A stretch of DNA of 64,000 bases, from assembly GCA_031280645.1 (NCBI GenBank), contig JAITGL010000010.1, forward strand, positions 1 through 64,000, written 5' to 3'. Position numbers and translations under genes: made by a program. This DNA is from Tannerellaceae bacterium. GTDB taxonomy: Bacteria; Bacteroidota; Bacteroidia; Bacteroidales; Tannerellaceae. A model generated the notes under the pieces. The model was not told the origin of the DNA. It saw only the letters and a program-made list of their open reading frames with translations, and did no database searches. The stretch's first letter is position 1, and every line of letters begins with the position of its first letter. Below, in pieces: positions 28,072 to 38,629 of this stretch.

Positions 28072-29247
28072 TTATTGTTGTTTGTGTTTAATCAGCATAA
28101 TAACCGGGTTGGATTCTTCGTTTAATCCGGCTGCGATTTCCTTTAAGCGGCCTTTGAGTTTCCCATTACTATAATCTTCCACAAGCTGGTCTGACTGCAA
28201 GGCTTGGCATGTTGCGATTTCGCTGTTCATAGGCCTTGTCTTCATATATACCGTCCTCTTGTCAGAATAATCTCCGTTGTAAACAGTATATCGGAATATG
28301 GCTTTTTCCTGGTTGTCATATATTAAATCGGTTGCCGGAAATCCATTATCCGTCTCAAAATCATATTCTCTTTTTACCGTTTCCATGAAATAATAACGGT
28401 CGGTAAGAATACTCAATAACAGGAATACTTCAGGGCTCATGGATTGTACAGGCGGAGTTCTGACAATAAAAGGCGTCATTGTATTTTCGGGAGAATACGA
28501 ATACACGGTATCAGCAGAAGGTTTGACAATTATATAATTGTCAAGGTAAGGAATTATGGGATAATGGCTACGGGGCGCAGCGGCCCAAGTCATATTATTA
28601 ACTTCGTCTTTCATTATTATCGGCAATAATACCTGCTTGTCAACCGGTATTTGAATTTCTTTGGTAATACTTCCATCCTGTTTGGATACAATCAAAAATG
28701 TCTGCCTGTTCCCTTCTGCATTATTGTCAATAAAATCGTCATAGCAAAGCAAGTTGTCCAGATCAAAATTGTATACGGAGCTATACATGGCGCCTTGTTT
28801 GTGCTTGAACGCTCTTTTAAAATTGCCATCCAAGTCGTACACTAATATCCTTAGTGTAGAATGGTCGTTGACAAACATCTCGCGTCGTTCTTCGTCCAAG
28901 GTTACGCCTAAAACGAATGTATACTCTTCGCCTCCCTGACCTTTGCGGTTTATCTTTTTTATGCCGCGCCCAGTCCTGTCGAAGAAGAAAATATCCCCGT
29001 CGTTGACATGGTTTTTTGCTACCACAATGTCTTTGCCTATGCATAAAACGAAACCTTGAGTGAGAAAGGCGTCGGAAGTTTCCAGCGGAACATATTCAAC
29101 GTCCATAAAGTCCTGAAGGATCAATTCCTTCTTCGGATAATTTGCCGTAACGTCAACAGTAATGAAACCGTCGGTTGATTGTTTGTTGCCTATGCATCCT
29201 GATATTGCGAGCAGGATAATTGGGAAAATTACGCTTACTTTTTTCAT
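28072..29247 (-). CDS. 6-bladed beta-propeller lipoprotein
   Basis: A 391-residue lipoprotein with lipobox AISGC (Cys18). After it comes the stretch VDVTANYPKKELILQDFMDV typical of the 6-bladed propeller family of Bacteroidota, followed by NHL/WD-like blades (FDRTGRGIKKINRKGQGGEE; LVYDLDGNFKRAFKH; DTVYSYSPENTMTPFIVRTP). The protein is probably anchored in the outer membrane or periplasm; its ligand is unknown. It is the downstream member of a tandem pair, beginning just after the stop of its frameshifted paralogue. The last 24 residues are the same in both copies. It converges with the GNAT gene with three bases between the stops. Confidence 0.85.
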   Translation of the reverse strand: MKKVSVIFPIILLAISGCIGNKQSTDGFITVDVTANYPKKELILQDFMDVEYVPLETSDAFLTQGFVLCIGKDIVVAKNHVNDGDIFFFDRTGRGIKKINRKGQGGEEYTFVLGVTLDEERREMFVNDHSTLRILVYDLDGNFKRAFKHKQGAMYSSVYNFDLDNLLCYDDFIDNNAEGNRQTFLIVSKQDGSITKEIQIPVDKQVLLPIIMKDEVNNMTWAAAPRSHYPIIPYLDNYIIVKPSADTVYSYSPENTMTPFIVRTPPVQSMSPEVFLLLSILTDRYYFMETVKREYDFETDNGFPATDLIYDNQEKAIFRYTVYNGDYSDKRTVYMKTRPMNSEIATCQALQSDQLVEDYSNGKLKGRLKEIAAGLNEESNPVIMLIKHKQQ

Positions 29248-29252
29248 TGGTA

Positions 29253-30400
29253 TTATTGTTGTTTATGTTTAATCAGCATAATAACCGGATTCGATTCTTC
29301 GTTTAATCCGGCTGCGATTTCCTTTAATTTGCCTTTCAGAATTCCTTTTTCATAGCCGTCAACAAGGAAATAGGCATCGAATCTTTGATAGTTCGCGATT
29401 TCATGATTTATTGGCTGTATGAACCAAACTATCCTTTCCTCTAACAAATCATTATTATATACCGTATATTGAAATACGGAATTTTCTTGCTTGTCGTATA
29501 ATAAATTAACTTTCGGGAATCCTTTCATCTTTTCCGAGTCATACTCTTTCTTCATAGCGGTCATTAAATAATAATTATTGGTAACCATAAGCGGGAAAAG
29601 AAATGTTTCCGGCTCCATTGATTGTATAGAGGGAGTTCTTATAATTAACGGCCTTATATCGCCATCCGGCAAACAACTGTATATAGTGTCCGACGATGTA
29701 TTGGCAAGTATCCAATTATTACGGCCGGGAATTGTCGGATTAAAAATGGGCGTTAAAGTAGCTTCTCTCAATATTAATATCGGCGTCTTAACATCTTTAA
29801 AAGGCATTTGAATATCCTTAGCGATACTCCCGTCCAGCTTGGAAATAATTAAGTGACTTGGCCGGTTATTTGCCATTTCGGTAGACGAATAGCTTTTGTA
29901 GGTAATCAGATTATCGCCGTCATAATTGAATGTATAGGTATAGTAAGCGGTATCAGTGAAATTAAAGCTTCGCTTAAAGTTGCCGTATAAATCGTATACC
30001 ATAAATTTTCTTGCGTGCGAGTCTGCAACGAATATTTCGCCCCTGTCTTCATCCAGAATAATTTTGCAATTGATGTATATTCCTCGCTGCCCTGCCCCTT
30101 TCGGTTTATCTTTCTTATGCCGTTACCGCTACGGTCAAAAACATAAATATTCCCATCATTAATTTGGTTCCTCACTAATATTATTGTTTTGCCGATATCT
30201 TCAACCAAGCCTTGCGTAAGGAATGTATCGGCAGTTTCCAGCAGAACATATTCAACGTCCATAAAGTCCTGAAGGATCAATTCCTTTTCCGGATAATTTG
30301 CAGTAACGTCAACAGTAATGAGACCGTCGGTTGGTTGTTTTTTGCCTGTGCAGCCTGATATTGCGATCAGGATAATTGGGAAAATAATTGCTTTTTTCAT
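29253..30400 (-). pseudogene. 6-bladed beta-propeller lipoprotein paralogue with one frameshift
   Basis: The gene would start at MKKAIIFPIILIAISGC (lipobox Cys17) and encode about 382 residues, closely related to the intact copy downstream. The frame breaks at a T4 run at 30062-30065 (A4 on the coding strand): the first frame reads SEEYTSIAKLFWMKTG, whereas the expected IILDEDRGEIFVAD and later MVYDLYGNFKRSFNF are in the next frame. Adding one base would restore the whole protein. The rest shows no decay, so the break is recent, a phase-variable slip or a sequencing error. Confidence 0.8.
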
Positions 30401-30433
30401 GATAATTATTATTGTTTGATATGGTATAGACAA

Positions 30434-30822
30434 TTGATTCTGATTTTGTACGGATTTGCTTTATTAGTTCCGCATAAACTTGCAATTCTCGTTGTAGTTC
30501 TTCAGGCCCCTAAGGCGTTTAGGTTCGTCCCTGAGGCATTAGTTGAGGTTAAAAAAATATTCGCGGCACAACGAAATTTATCAGCGCCCGACCGGAATTT
30601 CTTCCCGTTACTTTGTAAACTTATCCCGGCTCGCTTTACGGGCCCGGCGGCGCTTACATTATCTGTTATATGCTGAAAAATTCCGTTCATTACTGTTTGT
30701 TTTTTTACGGGGTAAAGGTGGTAATTTATTTTTTTATACTTGCAACGTTTCAGGCGTTTTTTATGGGTTTGAAAAATATTTTGTGTGGAAATAGCCCGGA
30801 GGTTAATTTCCTCTTTACAATT
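30434..30822. other. intergenic region, nothing certain
   Basis: No credible gene or array is visible. Short frames exist on both strands but have no family resemblance. A TTTTTTTATACTTG stretch near 30727-30742 could be a promoter-like sequence, but it does not meet the TAnnTTTG consensus. Confidence 0.3.
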
Positions 30823-30855
30823 AACGCCGCTGCGAGAGGCTTCCGCAGCGGCGTT
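30823..30855 (-). terminator. hairpin downstream of kbl
   Basis: AACGCCGCTGCG (30823-30834) pairs exactly with CGCAGCGGCGTT (30844-30855) across a 9-base loop. It lies about 43 bases beyond the kbl stop codon. The T-run on the minus strand is weak (TTAATTGT), so termination efficiency is uncertain. Confidence 0.65.
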
Positions 30856-30897
30856 TCAACGTTCGTCAGTCCGGCAAGGCCGGTATTCGATTATTAA

Positions 30898-32088
30898 TCA
30901 GGAAACAACTCCAAGCTCTCGGCCTACTTTTACAAAGGCCTCGATAGCCCTGTCGAGATGCTCGGTTTCGTGGGCGGCGGAGAGCTGAACGCGGATGCGG
31001 GCCTGGTCTTTTGGAACTACGGGGTAGTAAAAACCGGTTACGTATATGCCCTCCTTTTGCATCAGCGAGGCAAACTTTTGCGACAGGGGGGCGTTGTAGA
31101 GCATTACGGCGCAGATGGCTGACTGGGTGGGCTTAACGTCGAAGCCGGCGGCAATTATATTGTTGCGGAAGTATGCCACGTTGGCCGTAAGCTTGGCATG
31201 CAGGGCGGCGCTTTCGTCAAACATGCGGAACGCTTCGAGGCTCGCGCCCACAATGGCCGGGGCAAGCGAATTGGAAAACAGGTAGGGGCGCGAGCGCTGG
31301 CGCAGCATGTCGATAACTTCCTTCGGCCCGGCGGTGAATCCGCCCATTGCGCCTCCGAATGATTTGCCCAGGGTGCCGGTGGTTATGTCGATCCGTCCGT
31401 AGCAGTCGAACAGTTCGCCTACGCCGCGGCCTGTCGGGCCTACAACGCCGGCCGAGTGCGACTCGTCAACCATCACCAGGGCGTTATATTGCTCGGCCAA
31501 ACGGCATATCTCGTTCATTGGGGCCACGTTGCCGTCCATTGAGAACACGCCGTCGGTAACGATGAGGCGGAAGCGTTGCGATTGCGACTGGCGCAGGCAG
31601 CGTTCGAGGTCGTTCATGTCGGCATTGGCGTAGCGGTATCTTTGGGCTTTGCAGAGCCGCACGCCGTCGATTATGGAGGCGTGGTTGAGGGCGTCGGATA
31701 TGATGGCGTCGGCGTCGGTAAGCAGTGGCTCGAACAGTCCGCCGTTGGCGTCGAAGCAGGCGGCGTAAAGGATGGCGTCGTCGGCGCGGAAGTAGTTGGC
31801 AACGGCGGCTTCAAGTTCCTTGTGCATATCTTGGGTTCCGCATATAAAGCGCACCGACGACATCCCGTAGCCCCGCTCCCGCATTGCGTTGCAGGCGGCC
31901 TCAACAAGTCGGGGATGATTGGAAAGGCCCAGGTAATTGTTTGCGCAAAAGTTAAGAACGGAGCCCGAAGCGGTTGTGCTGATTTCAGCGCCCTGCGGCG
32001 AGGTAATAATGCGTTCGTCTTTATAGAGTCCGGCTGATTTTATGGAGGCCAGCTCTTCTTGTAAATGGTTTTTTAAGCTGTTGTACAT
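30898..32088 (-). CDS. kbl: glycine C-acetyltransferase (2-amino-3-ketobutyrate CoA ligase)
   Basis: A pyridoxal-phosphate enzyme that cleaves 2-amino-3-ketobutyrate with CoA to glycine and acetyl-CoA, the second step of threonine degradation. The 396-residue sequence shows LNFCANNYLGLSNHPRLVEA, MSSVRFICGTQDMHKELE, VMVDESHSAGVVGPTGRG with the cofactor Asp-x-x-His, and GTLGKSFGGAMGGFTAG containing the Schiff-base lysine. These agree with Kbl rather than the related BioF or HemA enzymes (the FICGTQ wording is characteristic). The preceding enzyme, threonine 3-dehydrogenase, is encoded at 62865-63818 rather than next door. rpiA lies 47 bases upstream on the same strand. Confidence 0.95.
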   Translation of the reverse strand: MYNSLKNHLQEELASIKSAGLYKDERIITSPQGAEISTTASGSVLNFCANNYLGLSNHPRLVEAACNAMRERGYGMSSVRFICGTQDMHKELEAAVANYFRADDAILYAACFDANGGLFEPLLTDADAIISDALNHASIIDGVRLCKAQRYRYANADMNDLERCLRQSQSQRFRLIVTDGVFSMDGNVAPMNEICRLAEQYNALVMVDESHSAGVVGPTGRGVGELFDCYGRIDITTGTLGKSFGGAMGGFTAGPKEVIDMLRQRSRPYLFSNSLAPAIVGASLEAFRMFDESAALHAKLTANVAYFRNNIIAAGFDVKPTQSAICAVMLYNAPLSQKFASLMQKEGIYVTGFYYPVVPKDQARIRVQLSAAHETEHLDRAIEAFVKVGRELGVVS

Positions 32089-32135
32089 ATTGTTCCTGTG
32101 TTTAAATTTCCTTTGGGAGCGGGTATTTGATTGAT

Positions 32136-32840
32136 TTAATTAGAACATACAATCTCTACATTATACCCGATAAACAACCCGCTTTCGATTACTCCCGTAA
32201 TTTGCTTTATAGCCTTTTCCGCATCGTCTGCTATATTGTCGAACCATACGTCGAGGATGATATTGCCGTTTTCGGTAATCAGTGGGCCGTCCTTGCCTTC
32301 GGCCATGCGCAGCCGTATGTCGCGGGGGTTAAGATCGCGTTGAAGAGCACTGGCCACGTAAGCGAGTGCATGTGGGAACACTTCAACCGGCACGGGGAAA
32401 TTCTCGCCCAGCCGGCGTACCATTTTTGAACTGTCGGCCAGTATAAACGTTTTGGGGCTTGAATTGATCAGAAGTTTTTCTTTAAACATTGCCCCGCCTC
32501 GTCCTTTAATAAGCCGGCGGTTGAGGTCTATTTCGTCGGCCCCGTCGAACGTCCAGTCGGGTCGGCCCGCTTCGAGGCCGGCGATAGGGATTTCGAGCCG
32601 GGCGCAAGCCATTGCGATTTCAAGCGAGGTGGCAATGGCGCGTATGCGCAATCCTTCGAGCTTCATCCGCTCGGCAATTTTGACAAGGGCCAGGTACGAT
32701 GTGGAGCCCGACCCAACGCCCAGTGTGGCGCCGTTATTCACCATGGCTGCAATCGTGCCGGCCACCTTTTCTTTTTCTGCTCGCCGGGAAATGTCTTTAC
32801 CCCAGTCGAGCGAATCTATTATGCTGTTATTCCATTTCAT
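32136..32840 (-). CDS. rpiA: ribose-5-phosphate isomerase A
   Basis: Interconverts ribose 5-phosphate and ribulose 5-phosphate in the pentose phosphate pathway. Signature blocks are LGVGSGSTSYLAL (phosphate loop), ATSLEIAMACA, DWTFDGADEIDLNRRLIKGR (DGADE catalytic region) and GGAMFKEKLLI with the catalytic Lys. The start is set at MKWNNSIIDSLDW (32840). A -7 box at 32845-32852 ends four bases before that ATG, so the mRNA may be nearly leaderless, and an ATG at 32867 would lie upstream of transcription. The 234 residues are normal. kbl follows and may be co-transcribed. Confidence 0.93.
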   Translation of the reverse strand: MKWNNSIIDSLDWGKDISRRAEKEKVAGTIAAMVNNGATLGVGSGSTSYLALVKIAERMKLEGLRIRAIATSLEIAMACARLEIPIAGLEAGRPDWTFDGADEIDLNRRLIKGRGGAMFKEKLLINSSPKTFILADSSKMVRRLGENFPVPVEVFPHALAYVASALQRDLNPRDIRLRMAEGKDGPLITENGNIILDVWFDNIADDAEKAIKQITGVIESGLFIGYNVEIVCSN

Positions 32841-32844
32841 GGCG

Positions 32845-32852
32845 CAAATGTA
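32845..32852 (-). promoter_or_regulatory. -7 box (TACATTTG) abutting the rpiA start
   Basis: TACATTTG on the minus strand matches TAnnTTTG; only CGCC separates it from the ATG. This places the transcription start at or very near the start codon. No consensus -33 element is evident. Confidence 0.45.
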
Positions 32853-33114
32853 AGCGATATCAATCAAGAATCGTTACAATCTTTAAGCAGGCGCAATGTT
32901 TGTACTTAGGAGCAAATTGGCGCAAGGTAGCCTTATACAAAAACGAGAATTATTTAACGCCGTATTGCTGTCTGCGAGCCGCAAGAAATGTCTATACAAA
33001 TCCATGTGTCAGGATGATTTTCATGATAAGATCTGTTCGGCTACCTATATTTATATATTCTTCCTAAAAAAGATTCCATACCATGTAAAACCGAAATATA
33101 AATGCCAAGTCATA

Positions 33115-33146
33115 TTTGGAGGGAATTAGATTTCCTCTTATCTTTG
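33115..33146 (+). promoter_or_regulatory. promoter of the first giant secreted-protein gene
   Basis: TTTG at 33115-33118 and TATCTTTG at 33139-33146 are 20 bases apart, an excellent match to the Bacteroidota sigma-ABfr promoter. Transcription should start near 33153, about 120 bases before the ATG at 33275. The DNA between rpiA and this promoter (32853-33114) holds no recognisable gene. Confidence 0.75.
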
Positions 33147-33274
33147 CCCCCCGAATTTCAAGAATGAACAACGCCAAGTAGGACGCCAATACTAAAGCAG
33201 GCTTTAAATCTAAGCAAAACGCCTTCCCACCGTTTACTCATTCAACTGTTATAACACATATTAAATTATTAACT

Positions 33275-36200
33275 ATGATAATAAATAAATCGCAAAAACA
33301 CGTTAGGATTATTATGTCCGCTCTGTTCCTTTGGGTAGCGACTCAATACATTGCGGTGCAAGCCCAGAGTATAACATTGCTCCCCGTCCAAGCCTTAACA
33401 TTCACTCACTCGGCCAATATGCAGCCTGTGAATCTCGACCTTTCAAAGTACGTTGTACCCCCTCTGCCCGGAACCGGGGCGGTTACTTATCACACCGAGG
33501 GGCAAAATGTAGCTCCCTGCGCGAGCTTCATAATCAACGGTTCTACTGCAACCATCACCCCTTCGCCTATTGCCGGTAACTTTAATTTCCAATTTAAAGT
33601 GAAGCAAGACGCATACGAGGCGATAGGAACCGTAAGCGTAACGGTATACGACTACCACGGGATACCGGGGCTTGTTAATCCCTATCAGTTCCCCACTTGT
33701 TATGATTATATGGGCCCGGTGACCTTTACAAGCGCAATACGGTTCATGACTAATTATGACGAGTCGCCGCCAAGCGATGTATGGCCTAACGTCGCACAGC
33801 TCAACGGAAGCAACGGCAATGAATATCGCATTTATGGCTTCTCTATCCCTCTGGTGGCCGATTTAGACGGCGACGGATATCCGGAAATCATTGCGCTTGG
33901 ACGAAAGGACGGTACAGACAGTTATAATGTGGACCTTTATGGTTTTTTAGATATATACGACGGGCGCACCGGCATATTACAGTCTAATTCGCGCTTACGC
34001 CTGGATATGAAAACAGCTGGCAGCGTAGTATTTGCCGATCATTATGGCGATCATGGTTCGCCGGGCATTTTTGCAGTGATAGATTCGGATCGTGACGGCA
34101 AAAAGGAAGTGATAGTAGCTTTTCCAAGGCGGAACAGTAATTTTCCATACAACGGGCAAATTGTATCTTATGAAATATCAAAAACCAAACCGTTTACTAT
34201 GAGCCGTAAATGGAATACAACATATTCTACCGACGGATATGCCTACCATCCGGTAATACAGGTTGCAGACTTTGACGGCGACGGCAGAGCCGAACTCCTT
34301 GTATATAACAAAATATATGACACAACCAATGGGAGGTTGAAACTAACGTTTGAGTCGTTCGATACAAGCGCACCAAACTCATCTATTGATCAAAACCATA
34401 CGACAACTGAAGCTTATACGGGCCGTAACACATATGATATCAGGTCGTGGGACGACCAGGTAGCTTTCGGATACGTTTACGACGTTGACCTCGACGGCAG
34501 GTATGATGTTGTAGCCGGCGGAAAAGTTTATTACGACATACGCTTAACCGCAAGCGGCACAAATGACGGCTCATATAAAAAACTCGGCCTGTCTGGAATC
34601 GGCGACGGACGTACCGGAGTAGCCGACATGAACGGCGACGGTATTCCCGATATTGTTGTGGCCAACCGTACAAGTGTTAATACAACATCAGAATTACGTC
34701 TCTATGTATGGAATCCGGGATTTCTCAGATTAGACGTCCAAGGAAACGTAGTAAAGAATTATACCCCCGACGGCCAGGGAAGGAACAGTGCCGCTCCGGC
34801 GTCATTCACCCCTGCGATGATAACGAATCGTTCCGTACGTTTAGCAACTCCGAACGAGGGAACCAATTCATACATATATATAGGAGATATAGACGGCAGA
34901 GTGCAAACAATTAACGGCAAGGATTACCGCCTGCCTGAAGTGGCGGTTATTGCAGGACACTATACCTATACATTGAACGGATCCGACTATCATCCCAACG
35001 TGAAAGGTCTTAACCAAATTCCTGTCAGCACTTCTTCTTCATCTCTAAAGAAATCGTCCGACAACGTTCCAACAAACTATACCGTATTTGGAGTACTTGC
35101 CGCTTTTACTATGGATATGGCAGACAACCAAAATCTAAAACCGTCGTTTATATTGCTCCATAACGACAGATCGGGCAATACCGGTTTTACCATGTTTGAT
35201 TTCGATAACGACGGCATACAGGAAATATGTTACCGCGACGAAGCAACCCTGCGTATCATTAAAGCCAATAAGGCATACGTGCCGATTGATGAGAAGCTGG
35301 GGAATACTGTTATCTTTTCAAAAAAGTGCGTATCCTACACCGGATACGAATATCCGGCAATAGCCGACGTCGACGGCGACAATTCGGCCGACATAGTTGT
35401 AATAGGCAAGCAGAAAACAGGCTATGATACCTACGGTTACGTATATGTTGTAGGCAACGCCGACGGCGACAAGTTTGCCCCCGCATGGCCGGTATGGAAC
35501 CAGTTTATGTACGACCCCTTTAAAGTAACCCCCGACAGCCTGACCACGCCATGGGGCTTAGCCCCAAACCGCCTGGATAAGAAATACAATTTCGTGCGGG
35601 AAATAAAAGACGCAAGCGGACAGATAACAAATACTCTGACCGATTTTAATCCCTTCAACGGCACATTAAGGCAGGCCACCAAGCTCGACGCCCAAGCCAT
35701 TCCCAAATACGAGCCCATAGTGTTCCTCACCGAAGCATATATCATTTCCTCGCCGTCAGATCCTTTAAAGCCCAAAATAGCAACGAGCGGCAGTACTCAT
35801 TACATAGAGCTAACGATAGGCAATAAAACGTCGGCAAAAGCCGACATATCGGCAAACACGCCCATTACCATTTACAAGCAGAATACCATAAGCGAGGCCA
35901 CATTCTTTAAAACCATACTTCTGCAAAATGTATTCAAGTCGGGAACAACAACGAAGCTCGGATCAAACTTCAGTATACCTCCCGGAACCACTCAAAGAGT
36001 ATGGATAGAACTCGGCGCCGGCGCCGCAGTTGCCAGCGACGTTTACATAGTTCGCCTCGGCGACGACAGCAAAAAGGTCGGCGCAACCTGGACATGGCGG
36101 TTCGGCTACAACGGAGGCGTAAAATACGGAGCCGAATATCCCTGCAACGACTTTAGCGAAGGCCTCGGCACAGCCAACCGCGCCTTCCGCGACTGCAACT

Positions 36201-38629
36201 GGTGCGACCAGGTAGTAAGAGCCGCCAAATACCAAACCATCCGCGACCTGTACACCATCCAGGAATTTACCGACGTTACGATGGACCTTTTGGCCAACGA
36301 TATATTACCCGTCGTTTCCTTAGCAGGCGTAACCCCCACCCAAAGCTTTATGGACACCGTAAGGCTCAACGCATGGAACATCGTTACTCCCCCAAGATCA
36401 GGATACCTTACATATAATAATGTAAAAGGAGCCGGAGCCCGCATTACCTATCATCACGACGACCGAGGCAGCATCCCAGCCAATATCGACTCGTTTCAGT
36501 ACCGCCTCACATATTATGACGATGTGGAGAAAAAGCTCGATACCAAAACCTCAACCGTATACATATATATATTAAAGAGCGTATCCGGCGGATTCTCCTC
36601 CTGCTATGGAGCAACAACCCGCATCGAGCTCCAAAACGCCCCGTCCGGAGTAAGCTTTGAATGGTACAAAACAAAAACCTCCAACGTAAAGCTCCAGACA
36701 GGCAATCGCGTTCGCATAACCGGCCAAATGAAAGCCGACTCCGTATACTGGCTCGATCCGGTAACAACCGGCATTTCAACAACGGCCAGCCCAGGACTCA
36801 CTACCGCGCAGCTTAACCATTACAAAACGCTCAAGTTCCCCCGAGGCGAGCTAACGGTACGCCTCGTTAACGCCTCCCAAGGCAACATAACGAAAATGCG
36901 ATGGACAGGCCATGTCGACAAAAAATGGAAGAACCCCAGGAATTGGGTTCAGGTGCGCCCCGCAGTAGGCAGCGGCAAACCGCAGGAATCGCCCGTCGAC
37001 TTTGTTCCGTCGGGATGTACCGACGTGATAATCCCATCCGATGTAAACAACTACCCCGAACTCGTCGACTCCGCCATTTGCAACGACATAGCGCTGAAAA
37101 ACCGCGCCATGCTGGCCAATCCCCATGTGCTGAAATACGCCGCCGCCTCGGTTGAGATCAAGCTCAAGCCATCGGAGCGCGACCGCTTCGTGATGTGGTC
37201 GGCCCCGCTCATGAGCATGTACTCCGGCGACTATCACTACCGCAACGGCGCCGGTGACATAAAATGGGGCGACGTGTTTATGAACATGTTCCAGATCGCC
37301 AACCCCGACGGCGGCGGAACCGCCGAAGTAAACCGCTTCACGGCCACCTTTGCCGACGTAACCCGCGCGCTGCCGCTCGGAACAGCCTTTAACCTCCACG
37401 TAACCAGGACCTCCGCCACCCGCGACAGCCTCCTCCGCTTCCCCCGGGCCGAAGACGCATACACGCCCGCCGGAGGAACCTCAATCAACCTCCCTTCGCG
37501 CGCCAACCGGGCCAAGTTTGTTACCCACGGCAAAACCCTCGACGCATCGGGCCGGTTTAACCTCGACATATCCGGCAATATGACCACAGCCGGAACCCAA
37601 CGGCTTGTACAGGTGGTAAACCCTTACATGGCCTACCTGAGCGTCGACTCCTTCCTGAAGTATAACAGCAACATAAGCAGCGGCTACTATCTATGGGACG
37701 GCGAAGTAGGAACGGACATGACCGCCGTAGCCTTCACCAACGGCAACCGCATCTCGGTAACAACGCCCCTCGCATTACAAACGTCGTCGGCCGCCTATAT
37801 CCCGCCCCTGCAATCGTTCTTTGTAGCGACGACAACCGCCATCGCAAACGTAAAAATGTCGCCATATTGGACAACCACCTCGCCCGTATCCTCATACATA
37901 CTGCGAGCGGCCAAGATGATAAAATCGGGAGGCGCCCTGAACATCCGGCTTGCCAAAGGATCGCAAACCGCCCACGCCGCCCTGCTCTACACCATCGGGT
38001 CAAGCTCCTTTATCGACCGTGAAGACATGCCCGCCATAGCCCACACCGTCGACAACCAAACCTCGCTATCGCTCTACACCCTCTCGGCCGGCAACGAACC
38101 CTTAGCCATCAACAGCAGCGAACACTTCGACATGATGCCCGTTACGCTCGGCATTACGACAACCAGCGCCGGCGAGTACCTCTTAGAGTTCAGCAACCTC
38201 GAAAGCTTCGGCTACGACGTAATCCTCGTCGACAAGCAAAAAGGCAACAAGCAAATCAACCTCGGCGAAACTCCCGAATACCGCTTCGCCATATCCAAAG
38301 AGCCGGCAAGCCCGACCATCGAGCTCAACAACCGCTTTGAATTACGCTTTACCTACACCGGCAAAGGCGTGACCATCACCGGCGTAGAGCCGATTCGACT
38401 TTCCCCATCCCTTAACGTTGCCGCCGGCCGAGGGCACATACAAGTATCGTCGACCGCAGGCCCCATTGAATCAATACAAGTGTACGACGCCGCCGGCCGT
38501 CGCATATACGGCAACCCCAGCGTGAACAGCACACAACTGAGAATCCCCATCTCCTCTCCGCCAATGATGTACATCGTAAAAGCCATGATTGACGGAGAGC
38601 TCCGGATAGGAAAAACAATTATTAAATAA
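33275..38629 (+). CDS. giant secreted protein with FG-GAP/VCBS-type repeats and a type IX secretion tail
   Basis: This 1,784-residue protein starts with a signal peptide (cleavage near AVQAQ). At about residues 193, 270, 331, 402, 450, 642 and 697 there are Ca-binding loops of the form DxDxDG, for example ADLDGDGYPEIIALG and ADFDGDGRAELLVYN, as in the beta-propeller FG-GAP/VCBS family. The second half includes WTGHVDKKWKNPRNW, wording common in large surface proteins, and the last 75 residues (SIQVYDAAGRRIY ... MYIVKAMIDGELRIGKTIIK) match the type A C-terminal sorting domain of the type IX secretion system. It should therefore be exported across the outer membrane and released or anchored. 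The ligand is unknown. A close paralogue follows. Confidence 0.85.
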   Translation: MIINKSQKHVRIIMSALFLWVATQYIAVQAQSITLLPVQALTFTHSANMQPVNLDLSKYVVPPLPGTGAVTYHTEGQNVAPCASFIINGSTATITPSPIAGNFNFQFKVKQDAYEAIGTVSVTVYDYHGIPGLVNPYQFPTCYDYMGPVTFTSAIRFMTNYDESPPSDVWPNVAQLNGSNGNEYRIYGFSIPLVADLDGDGYPEIIALGRKDGTDSYNVDLYGFLDIYDGRTGILQSNSRLRLDMKTAGSVVFADHYGDHGSPGIFAVIDSDRDGKKEVIVAFPRRNSNFPYNGQIVSYEISKTKPFTMSRKWNTTYSTDGYAYHPVIQVADFDGDGRAELLVYNKIYDTTNGRLKLTFESFDTSAPNSSIDQNHTTTEAYTGRNTYDIRSWDDQVAFGYVYDVDLDGRYDVVAGGKVYYDIRLTASGTNDGSYKKLGLSGIGDGRTGVADMNGDGIPDIVVANRTSVNTTSELRLYVWNPGFLRLDVQGNVVKNYTPDGQGRNSAAPASFTPAMITNRSVRLATPNEGTNSYIYIGDIDGRVQTINGKDYRLPEVAVIAGHYTYTLNGSDYHPNVKGLNQIPVSTSSSSLKKSSDNVPTNYTVFGVLAAFTMDMADNQNLKPSFILLHNDRSGNTGFTMFDFDNDGIQEICYRDEATLRIIKANKAYVPIDEKLGNTVIFSKKCVSYTGYEYPAIADVDGDNSADIVVIGKQKTGYDTYGYVYVVGNADGDKFAPAWPVWNQFMYDPFKVTPDSLTTPWGLAPNRLDKKYNFVREIKDASGQITNTLTDFNPFNGTLRQATKLDAQAIPKYEPIVFLTEAYIISSPSDPLKPKIATSGSTHYIELTIGNKTSAKADISANTPITIYKQNTISEATFFKTILLQNVFKSGTTTKLGSNFSIPPGTTQRVWIELGAGAAVASDVYIVRLGDDSKKVGATWTWRFGYNGGVKYGAEYPCNDFSEGLGTANRAFRDCNWCDQVVRAAKYQTIRDLYTIQEFTDVTMDLLANDILPVVSLAGVTPTQSFMDTVRLNAWNIVTPPRSGYLTYNNVKGAGARITYHHDDRGSIPANIDSFQYRLTYYDDVEKKLDTKTSTVYIYILKSVSGGFSSCYGATTRIELQNAPSGVSFEWYKTKTSNVKLQTGNRVRITGQMKADSVYWLDPVTTGISTTASPGLTTAQLNHYKTLKFPRGELTVRLVNASQGNITKMRWTGHVDKKWKNPRNWVQVRPAVGSGKPQESPVDFVPSGCTDVIIPSDVNNYPELVDSAICNDIALKNRAMLANPHVLKYAAASVEIKLKPSERDRFVMWSAPLMSMYSGDYHYRNGAGDIKWGDVFMNMFQIANPDGGGTAEVNRFTATFADVTRALPLGTAFNLHVTRTSATRDSLLRFPRAEDAYTPAGGTSINLPSRANRAKFVTHGKTLDASGRFNLDISGNMTTAGTQRLVQVVNPYMAYLSVDSFLKYNSNISSGYYLWDGEVGTDMTAVAFTNGNRISVTTPLALQTSSAAYIPPLQSFFVATTTAIANVKMSPYWTTTSPVSSYILRAAKMIKSGGALNIRLAKGSQTAHAALLYTIGSSSFIDREDMPAIAHTVDNQTSLSLYTLSAGNEPLAINSSEHFDMMPVTLGITTTSAGEYLLEFSNLESFGYDVILVDKQKGNKQINLGETPEYRFAISKEPASPTIELNNRFELRFTYTGKGVTITGVEPIRLSPSLNVAAGRGHIQVSSTAGPIESIQVYDAAGRRIYGNPSVNSTQLRIPISSPPMMYIVKAMIDGELRIGKTIIK

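Noticed and set aside
30502..30690. Short minus-strand frame encoding NGKKFRSGADKFRCAANIF-like peptide
   Set aside because: No promoter, no family and a position in an intergenic gap with a short length make it unlikely to be a gene; recorded only as intergenic sequence.
32896..33129. A 77-residue plus-strand frame upstream of the first giant gene
   Set aside because: It overlaps the promoter of that gene, has no recognised domain and no promoter of its own.
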